63,910 bases of DNA, taken from assembly GCA_025526915.1 (NCBI GenBank), contig JAHLKH010000162.1, positions 1-63,910 on the forward strand, in the 5' to 3' direction. The position numbers were made by a program, and so were the translations under genes. The notes under the pieces were generated by a model, which was not told where the DNA came from, ran no database searches, and saw nothing but the letters and a program-made list of their open reading frames with translations. The stretch comes from Entophlyctis helioformis (Eukaryota > Chytridiomycota > Chytridiomycetes > Chytridiales > Chytriomycetaceae). Shown here one piece after another: positions 57,865-63,910 of the stretch (the stretch's first letter is position 1; each line of letters begins with the position of its first letter).

Positions 57865-58588
57865 CTTCCAGCACCACCACCAACACTTTGAATCGGGGCA
57901 CCTCCCGATCGACCTAACGGGTCACTTATCACATCATTATTTCAATAATAATGAAAGGTAAGCCGCTCATGCATGTGGATGTGCCTCGCCTGTCTGTCGT
58001 CGCATGCTCATTGCTGACTCGAACCTTCCATCGTGTGATGTGCTGGCTTGCATTCGACGCCTCTTGCGACGAATCCAATTCCAAAACGCTTGGTAATTGT
58101 TTGAATGTCGGACCATTTGCCGGCGGTTTGCCGGCATTCCCTCGCCTAATTGCCCACCCCTCGGCAGCCGTGACGGCTGCTTGTGCTGCGTGCGTCTGCG
58201 TGCGTCTGCGTGCCTGCAGCACCAGCAGCGCTCACTGCCCTGGCCAGAAGGGGCGGCCGCTCTGTGTCTCTCTATGCTCTCTCTGTGTCTCTCTGTGTCT
58301 CTTTATGCTCTCTATGCTCTGTCTGTCTGTGTCTATCTACCTGCCACAAACCATTGCCCATGAAAGGCGGACCTTTCTGTGGTCGAGTCTCTGGGACAGC
58401 TTTGGAAGAACAACACCGGCGGGCTGGCGCTAGTGCTGGGTTGCGGCATCGTCTGCCACCCCTCCTTGCCTGTGCATTTGGTCAATATCAACGACCGAGA
58501 CCGCTGGGACATCCCGCTTGCTCCAAAATGAATTCCAGTATCTGTATTTCCAACATTCCCAACATTTCCGTCACTTTCAGCATCACAC
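57865..58588. other. Intergenic region, island end to SF3B4
   Basis: 724 bp. The first 90 bp hold the hairpins. After about 57960 the DNA becomes GC-richer, with a CTCTCTGTGTCTCT-type low-complexity tract (58258-58335) before SF3B4. No gene recognised. Confidence 0.5.
57885..57955 (+). ncRNA. Three hairpins after the Fanzor stop: candidate omega-RNA scaffold / element right end
   Basis: Three inverted repeats follow the stop at 57864. ATCGGG/CCCGAT pairs 57892-57897 with 57904-57909 (a further G-T pair extends it). GACC/GGTC pairs 57911-57914 with 57920-57923. CATTATT/AATAATG pairs 57935-57941 with 57947-57953 around a 5-nt loop. In known Fanzor and TnpB loci the guide RNA scaffold lies at the 3' end of the gene and runs to the element end, so position and structure fit. 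This is an inference; no family alignment was possible. Confidence 0.4.
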
Positions 58589-59808
58589 ATGGCCGCCAAC
58601 AAGGTCGAAGAGCGAAACCAGCTGGCCACCGTCTATGTCGGCAACATCGACGACCGTGCGACAGACGCCCTCGTGTGGGAGCTCTTTCTGCAAGCTGGCC
58701 CCGTCGGTGCGTCCCGCCCCTTTCCGCTGGCTGTGCATGCGGCGGCTGCGAGTGTGCGCTGTCACTCTCACTCTCACGCTCACTGACCAACGGACCGACT
58801 GACTGGACCGACTGGCGGCAGTCAATGTCTATCTGCCAAAGGACAGAGTCACCCAGATGGCGCAGGGCTATGGCTTTGTCGAGTTCATGACAGAGGAAGA
58901 CGCAGACTATGCCATCAAGGTGCGTCGCTGCTGCCAGAGATGCTGGCTCTGGGATGATGCTGGCTGACCGTCCAACCGTCGGCCAACCGACGTCCAGATC
59001 ATGAACATGATCAAGCTGTATGGAAAGCCGCTGAGAGTGAACAAGGTACGCTCGTTCATCTTTGCGCTCGTTGCCGCTTTGCTCACGCCTGTCTCGATCC
59101 ACAACTGCAGGCCACATCAGACAAGCAGACTCTGGATGTTGGCGCGACGCTGTTTGTTGGCAACCTGGATCTGGCCGTCGACGAAAAGGTCCTCTACGAC
59201 ACCTTCTCTGCCTTTGGCACGATCATCTCCACGCCCAAGGTGCGCTGTCTTGCATTGCACGCCTTTATCGCGCAGATGAGCTGGCTTATGCTCTGCCACA
59301 GATTGCAAGAGATCCAAGCACGTCTGCATCAAAGGGCTACGGCTTCGTGTCGTTTGCCAACTTTGAGGCATCAGATGCTGCCATCGAGGCCATGAACGGA
59401 CAGTTCCTTGCAAACCGATCCATCACGGTATCATACGCACTCAAAAAGGACGGCAAGGGCGAGCGCCACGGCACGCCTGCAGGTATGGCTCGGATTCAGA
59501 GACTCGTATTCCTGCTCGATCGAGTGTGCTTGTCTGGGCTGACTCGCGCACGCTTCGCTCTTTTTTCAGAGCGCCTGCTCGCAGCGCAGGCAGGCAGAGC
59601 AGCGTCAGGAGCTCAGATGCCCAATCGCATGTTCGCAGATATCCCGCCACCGAATATGCCCTTTGGCGCTGGTCCGCCGCCGGGTTTCGCGCCATCCTTT
59701 GCACCGCCGCCTGGCTTTGTGCCTCCCCCGATGGCCCCGATGGGTGCGCCGCCCGGCTACGGCGTGCACCCGCCGCCTCCGCAATGGGGCACGCCAACTG
59801 GTCGCTAG
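58589..59808 (+). CDS. SF3B4: Splicing factor 3b subunit 4 (SF3B4/SAP49/Hsh49)
   Basis: Exons 58589-58706, 58822-58919, 58998-59045, 59111-59239, 59302-59482, 59570-59808; 270 aa. Two RRMs: the first (about 14-95) with [16 protein letters not shown] and [12 protein letters not shown], the second (about 104-182) with [19 protein letters not shown] and [22 protein letters not shown], a segment nearly diagnostic of SF3B4. A Pro-rich tail with PPPGF repeats follows, shorter than in animals. It is a U2 snRNP SF3b subunit that contacts pre-mRNA upstream of the branch site. Confidence 0.94.
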
Positions 59809-60397
59809 CCCGATCTGTGCAATAAAACACAACATCACGCAGTGACGTCGTCGTCGTCGACGCCGTCGTCTCCCGCCGTATCTCTTGGCCGTCAAGCTTA
59901 ACCCTTGCCAAGGGATGGCCCTGTAGCGGCGACTCTGAGATGCTGAGCCGAAGCAAAGGGCTTGTTCGATTGCCGATGGTCTTACTCTTTGGCCAATGCC
60001 TCTCTGTCGAACTGCCGCTCTGTGGCACTCGCCGCACATGAACGCGTTCGCGTAAACTCCGACAACCATCCCCTTTGTTGTTGCCGTCGCTGTCCGAACG
60101 ATGGCTGTATCACTGTGCAGCAACACACACACACACAAAACGACGCCACGCCACCCCGCCCCGCTCCGCATGCGGCGGCATCCCTTTGTCGTCCATGTCC
60201 GCTGCTGGCATGCTGGCTTTAAAGTGCAGCGGCTCTCCGCCGTTCTCTCCGTCAAGACTCAACACTACTATATAAGAAGCTTCTTGTGCCGTTCCGTGCT
60301 CGCTAGACACATACGTAGATATCAACAACAGCCGCCCCTGCTCTCGCCCATCTCGGTTCCTTTCCTCCTGCTCCTCCTCGTACATATCTGTTCAACC
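59809..60397. other. Intergenic region SF3B4 to the Ala/Pro-rich gene
   Basis: 589 bp. GTCGTCGTC tract near 59850-59870, an ACACACAC stretch near 60122-60136, and a TATA-like TATATAA at 60269. No gene recognised. Confidence 0.5.
60269..60275 (+). promoter_or_regulatory. TATA-like element of the Ala/Pro-rich secreted-protein gene
   Basis: TATATAAG about 123 bp upstream of the proposed start codon at 60398. TATA motifs are rare in this window and occur here and before the Cys-rich genes. Confidence 0.5.
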
Positions 60398-61246
60398 ATG
60401 TCGTCCACCAAGTACACCAAGGCGAGCGCATCTGCCGCTGCCCGTATCATGTTTCTTTGCGCACTCTTGTCGGCTGTTGTCTGCATCTGCACACCTGCAC
60501 AAGCGTCGCCTGTCAATCTGGCTGGTATGTCCAGCTATGTGCGTGACTGTGTGCTTGCAATGTGTGACCTGCATGCTGTCCAAGTCGAGCAGCCAGTGCG
60601 GCATCTGCACAATGGACCCACAGACTCGTCTTGCTCAACGACGCTCGCCTGCCATTCCTCCCATCCAGAGCGCCACGTCCGCCAAGCCCCGCCTCTCGCG
60701 ATGATGCCGCTTGGACGGTTCAAACGCGCCGATCCTCCAGTCGTTCTTGGAGCACCTGCCGAGCAGCCGGTTGTCTCCGCAGCTGTTCCAGCACCTGTCC
60801 CCGCCCCCGCTCCCGCCCCCGTCCTTGTCCCCGCCCCTGTCGCTCCGGTTGCCGCTGCCGCGCCAGTCACCGTCGCTGCCTCGGCAACTCTGCCATCTGC
60901 AAGAGCGACTGCAACAGCAACAGCAACAGCCACCGTTGCAATCGTTCGCAGACCCATCACCGTGCCGCCTGCCGCGTCGCCGACCACCGTCGCTCCGGTC
61001 ACGTCGACAATCAAGACGTTTGCAGGCGTCACGACCGACTTCCCCAATGTCCGGCCGCTGCCGGTACCGCCCGGCGCCGTCATTCCGTCGAGCGACGGTG
61101 CCGCCTTCTTTGTGCAGCCACAGCAGCAGCGCGACGCAAAGGCCAACCGCAGCGACGCAGGTGAAGACGCTGCCAGCACTCGGGCACGTGACGCTCGCAT
61201 GATCGCCTTTGGCGCCTTTGCCATCATGGCCGCCCTCTCGCTGTGA
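60398..61246 (+). CDS. Ala/Pro/Val-rich putative surface protein, copy 1
   Basis: Hypothetical, 282 aa if unspliced. Met 60398 opens a hydrophobic signal peptide (RIMFLCALLSAVVCIC...AQASP). A possible intron at 60525-60592 (donor GTATGT, acceptor GAGCAG) would change frame, so the stretch 60525-60700 is uncertain. From about 60702 (MMPLGRFKRADPP) the Ala/Pro/Val/Thr frame is supported by comparison with copy 2: ccc/cct, gcc/gct and acc/act differences fall on synonymous third positions. The C-terminus MIAFGAFAIMAALSL is a hydrophobic tail typical of GPI-anchor signals. RFKR resembles a Kex2-type cleavage site. Function unknown; a cell-wall or secreted protein is the natural guess. Confidence 0.6.
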   Translation: MSSTKYTKASASAAARIMFLCALLSAVVCICTPAQASPVNLAGMSSYVRDCVLAMCDLHAVQVEQPVRHLHNGPTDSSCSTTLACHSSHPERHVRQAPPLAMMPLGRFKRADPPVVLGAPAEQPVVSAAVPAPVPAPAPAPVLVPAPVAPVAAAAPVTVAASATLPSARATATATATATVAIVRRPITVPPAASPTTVAPVTSTIKTFAGVTTDFPNVRPLPVPPGAVIPSSDGAAFFVQPQQQRDAKANRSDAGEDAASTRARDARMIAFGAFAIMAALSL

Positions 61247-62122
61247 TCTCTCCTGCTCTGTCTTGTGTCTGCCACTGCCACTGCCACTGCCACTGCCATA
61301 TCCGGTCATCGTTGCTGCAATGAAACACAGCGATCCTTGCACGCATCCGCCCATCCCAGCAGCCCATGTGCCGCCCCCACAGCCCACAGCCCACTCAGTC
61401 CACGCTCGCTCGTCCAACTCGCCCCCACAGCCACTCAGCGCCTGTGCTCAGTTGCCCCACAGCCCCTGTGCACCACCATTCGCTGCACGCGTGCCACGCG
61501 CAGACCTGTCACAGCCACACCGCCGGCGTATAAAGCGAGCCGTTTGGACAGTCCCGTCCTCTCCCCCATCCACACAACATGCTCTCCTCATCGTCTTCTG
61601 CCGTCACCGCTGCCGCCCTCGTCGCCGTCCTTGCCTCTTCGGTCAGTGCACAGACGAACGTCGACAACGTCGGCAAGGAATGCTCGGGCTTTGGCGACAC
61701 CTCGTGCGGCACCGGACTCAAGTGCGTCATCCCCACCGTGCCCATCGTCCCGTCCACCTCCTACTGCTACCGCAACGAGTCTGTCATCCAGTCGCTTGGC
61801 GCAAAGTGCGGCGGACCCGTGCCGTGGATGCTGGCCTGTGCACCAAGCCTCGAGTGCAAGATCGACAACGTTGCCGCCGCCACCGGCGTGTGCGTTGTAA
61901 AGACGTTCAAAGTGTTCCCCCCCTTCACGGGAACCGGCGCGCCGATGGTGATTGCGACCGCGCCGCCGCCTCCATCAACGACCGCGACTGGCTCGCCGGC
62001 TGTGATTGCAACAAAGCCGCCGACAGCAACCGCGACGGGAGCTGTCACTGGCGCTGCGTTGGCAACTGGCCAGCAGAGTGCGCTGCTTGCTGTACTTGCA
62101 GCCGGTCTGTCGGCCATGCTTG
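60585..62122 (+). repeat. Tandem duplication, copy 1
   Basis: This segment recurs at 62367-63910 with an offset of 1,782 bp that becomes 1,788 bp after a 6-bp insertion (near 62558) in copy 2. Divergence is concentrated in the first 300 bp; after about 60910 I see only two substitutions, near 61870-61876. Confidence 0.9.
61529..61535 (+). promoter_or_regulatory. TATA box of the Cys-rich secreted-protein gene, copy 1
   Basis: TATAAAG 44 bp upstream of ATG 61579, repeated identically in copy 2 (63317-63323). The short distance implies a very short leader. Confidence 0.6.
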
Positions 62123-62136
62123 CAGCCATGGCATAG
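61579..62136 (+). CDS. Small secreted Cys-rich, probably GPI-anchored protein, copy 1
   Basis: 185 aa, intronless. A signal peptide (1-24, ending SSVSA|Q) is followed by a domain with eight cysteines (ECSGFGDTSC, LKC, SYC, AKC, LAC, LEC, GVC), an even number fitting four disulfides. Then comes a Thr/Pro/Ala-rich stalk (about 115-160) and an Ala/Leu-rich hydrophobic C-terminus (LLAVLAAGLSAMLAAM) as in GPI signals. No named family recognised; the layout resembles small fungal cell-surface proteins. TATA box 44 bp upstream. Duplicated at 63367. Confidence 0.75.
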   Translation: MLSSSSSAVTAAALVAVLASSVSAQTNVDNVGKECSGFGDTSCGTGLKCVIPTVPIVPSTSYCYRNESVIQSLGAKCGGPVPWMLACAPSLECKIDNVAAATGVCVVKTFKVFPPFTGTGAPMVIATAPPPPSTTATGSPAVIATKPPTATATGAVTGAALATGQQSALLAVLAAGLSAMLAAMA

Positions 62137-62482
62137 GACCCTCTGGCTCCCTGGCTCTCATTCCTGCTCTCTTTGTGACTCTCAATGAATATAGTTGTCC
62201 AATAGCATGTCATCTGCCACTCGCTCGCATCTGGCAGCACATCCAGCCTGAGACCGCCTCTCAAGATACGATGGCTGTAACTGGCGGGGATTGTGGTCGA
62301 CTTCCGCCCTCAGCCAGCGGGCAAGTCGTGCATCGCACGCGTCTGCTTTCCAGCGTCGCGTTCATCTCGAGCAGCCAGTGTGGCATCTGCACAATGGACT
62401 CACAGACTCATCTTGCGCAACGACGCTCGCCTGCCATTCCGCCCATCTAGAGCGCCACATCCGCCAAGCCCCGCCTCCCGCG

Positions 62483-63034
62483 ATGGTGCCGCTTGGACGG
62501 TTCAAACGCGCCGATCCTCCAGTCGTTCTTGGAGCACCTGCCGAGCAGCCGGTTGTCCCCGTCCCAGCAGCTGTTCCAGCACCTGTCCCTGCTCCCGCTC
62601 CCGCTCCCGTCCTTGTCCCCGCCCCTGTCGCTCCGGTTGCTGCTGCCGCGCCAGTCACTGTCGCTGCCTCGGCAACTCTGCCATCTGCAAGAGCGACTGC
62701 AACAGCAACAGCAACAGCCACCGTTGCAATCGTTCGCAGACCCATCACCGTGCCGCCTGCCGCGTCGCCGACCACCGTCGCTCCGGTCACGTCGACAATC
62801 AAGACGTTTGCAGGCGTCACGACCGACTTCCCCAATGTCCGGCCGCTGCCGGTACCGCCCGGCGCCGTCATTCCGTCGAGCGACGGTGCCGCCTTCTTTG
62901 TGCAGCCACAGCAGCAGCGCGACGCAAAGGCCAACCGCAGCGACGCAGGTGAAGACGCTGCCAGCACTCGGGCACGTGACGCTCGCATGATCGCCTTTGG
63001 CGCCTTTGCCATCATGGCCGCCCTCTCGCTGTGA
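62483..63034 (+). CDS. Ala/Pro/Val-rich protein, copy 2, without the signal-peptide exon
   Basis: From ATG 62483 (MVPLGRFKRADPP) to TGA at 63034, 183 aa; the frame is open further upstream, to about 62291, but without an ATG I trust. The body and hydrophobic C-terminus are as in copy 1, with two extra residues from the 6-bp insertion (VVPVPAAVPAP). Nearly all differences from copy 1 within the shared body are synonymous, so this frame was under selection, at least before or just after duplication. Lacking a signal peptide, it is either a 5'-truncated copy or uses a new upstream exon not recognised here. Confidence 0.5.
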   Translation: MVPLGRFKRADPPVVLGAPAEQPVVPVPAAVPAPVPAPAPAPVLVPAPVAPVAAAAPVTVAASATLPSARATATATATATVAIVRRPITVPPAASPTTVAPVTSTIKTFAGVTTDFPNVRPLPVPPGAVIPSSDGAAFFVQPQQQRDAKANRSDAGEDAASTRARDARMIAFGAFAIMAALSL

Positions 63035-63316
63035 TCTCTCCTGCTCTGTCTTGTGTCTGCCACTGCCACTGCCACTGCCACTGCCATATCCGGTCATCGT
63101 TGCTGCAATGAAACACAGCGATCCTTGCACGCATCCGCCCATCCCAGCAGCCCATGTGCCGCCCCCACAGCCCACAGCCCACTCAGTCCACGCTCGCTCG
63201 TCCAACTCGCCCCCACAGCCACTCAGCGCCTGTGCTCAGTTGCCCCACAGCCCCTGTGCACCACCATTCGCTGCACGCGTGCCACGCGCAGACCTGTCAC
63301 AGCCACACCGCCGGCG

Positions 63317-63323
63317 TATAAAG
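63317..63323 (+). promoter_or_regulatory. TATA box of the Cys-rich gene, copy 2
   Basis: TATAAAG, 44 bp before ATG 63367, identical to copy 1. Confidence 0.6.
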
Positions 63324-63366
63324 CGAGCCGTTTGGACAGTCCCGTCCTCTCCCCCATCCACACAAC

Positions 63367-63910
63367 ATGCTCTCCTCATCGTCTTCTGCCGTCACCGCTG
63401 CCGCCCTCGTCGCCGTCCTTGCCTCTTCGGTCAGTGCACAGACGAACGTCGACAACGTCGGCAAGGAATGCTCGGGCTTTGGCGACACCTCGTGCGGCAC
63501 CGGACTCAAGTGCGTCATCCCCACCGTGCCCATCGTCCCGTCCACCTCCTACTGCTACCGCAACGAGTCTGTCATCCAGTCGCTTGGCGCAAAGTGCGGC
63601 GGACCCGTGCCGTGGATGCTGGCCTGTGCACCAAGCCTCGAGTGCAAGATCGACAACGTCGCCGCTGCCACCGGCGTGTGCGTTGTAAAGACGTTCAAAG
63701 TGTTCCCCCCCTTCACGGGAACCGGCGCGCCGATGGTGATTGCGACCGCGCCGCCGCCTCCATCAACGACCGCGACTGGCTCGCCGGCTGTGATTGCAAC
63801 AAAGCCGCCGACAGCAACCGCGACGGGAGCTGTCACTGGCGCTGCGTTGGCAACTGGCCAGCAGAGTGCGCTGCTTGCTGTACTTGCAGCCGGTCTGTCG
63901 GCCATGCTTG
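63367..63910 (+). CDS. Small secreted Cys-rich protein, copy 2 (3' end outside window)
   Basis: Same 185-residue protein as at 61579, with only two silent differences visible (GTT/GTC and GCC/GCT in the segment after IDN). The frame runs off the window about 14 nt before the expected stop. Signal peptide, eight cysteines and Thr/Pro stalk are intact, so both copies appear functional. Confidence 0.8.
   Translation, partial: MLSSSSSAVTAAALVAVLASSVSAQTNVDNVGKECSGFGDTSCGTGLKCVIPTVPIVPSTSYCYRNESVIQSLGAKCGGPVPWMLACAPSLECKIDNVAAATGVCVVKTFKVFPPFTGTGAPMVIATAPPPPSTTATGSPAVIATKPPTATATGAVTGAALATGQQSALLAVLAAGLSAML

Larger units (their letters stand above)
62367..63910 (+). repeat. Tandem duplication, copy 2 (runs past the window end)
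   Basis: Matches 60585-62122. The unique spacer between the copies is 62123-62366. The left breakpoint lies just inside the possible exon/intron boundary of the Ala/Pro-rich gene, so copy 2 lacks its signal-peptide exon. More copies may follow beyond the window. Confidence 0.9.

Noticed and set aside
60711..61202. Alternative Gln/Pro/Leu/Ser-rich frame in the Ala/Pro-rich gene
   Set aside because: Differences between the tandem copies fall on first or second positions in this frame but are synonymous in the Ala/Pro frame.

Overview
This window reads as nuclear DNA of a flagellated (zoosporic) fungus, most likely a chytrid. The genes are split by many short introns (mostly 55-130 nt) with GTGCGT, GTACGT, GTAAGT or GTGAGT donors, and the sequence is GC-rich. 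Fungal genes (Cdc11-type septin, Swe1/Wee1, She9/Mdm33) lie beside genes kept only by organisms with cilia or centrioles (CFAP299, CEP76, a TMEM80/TMEM216-like transition-zone protein, WDR27). All exon models were derived by eye from splice signals, reading phase and protein-family motifs; no alignment or transcript was available.

Layout. 1-495: 3' end of RRP5. 496-6289: about 5.8 kb with no gene I can support. 6290-7048: lysine/proline/valine-rich protein, minus strand, with apparent frameshifts. 8411-12713: Wee1 kinase. 12931-14724: Cdc11-type septin. 15554-17642: ALG12 mannosyltransferase. From 17882 to 48088, fifteen genes alternate strands without exception: PTPA(-), RAT1(+), CFAP299(-), ARV1(+), HNT1(-), CEP76(+), short-chain dehydrogenase(-), RRM protein(+), TBC RabGAP(-), eL39(+), NAP1(-), SHE9/MDM33(+), TMEM80-like(-), WDR27(+), asparagine synthetase(-). 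Six of the divergent pairs have start codons only 26-94 bp apart, so shared bidirectional promoters are likely.

48380-57955 is a different kind of region: about 9.6 kb with two divergent genes and, by eye, less GC-biased codons. The minus-strand gene is unrecognised. The plus-strand gene (19 exons, about 1,850 codons) begins with an XPG/FEN-type nuclease domain and ends with a Fanzor (eukaryotic TnpB-like, RuvC plus zinc ribbon) domain. Three small perfect hairpins follow its stop codon, where the omega-RNA scaffold and element end would be expected. This possible FEN-Fanzor fusion is the most unusual object in the window. 58589-59808: splicing factor SF3B4. 60398 to the end: a recent tandem duplication of two putative secreted or GPI-anchored protein genes.

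A recurring oddity is that several conserved genes (ALG12, RAT1, SHE9, TMEM80-like, WDR27) need single missing bases, often in short homopolymers, to restore their frame. All are in the deletion direction, which points to consensus sequence errors rather than pseudogenes. Gene lengths that include such corrections are marked.
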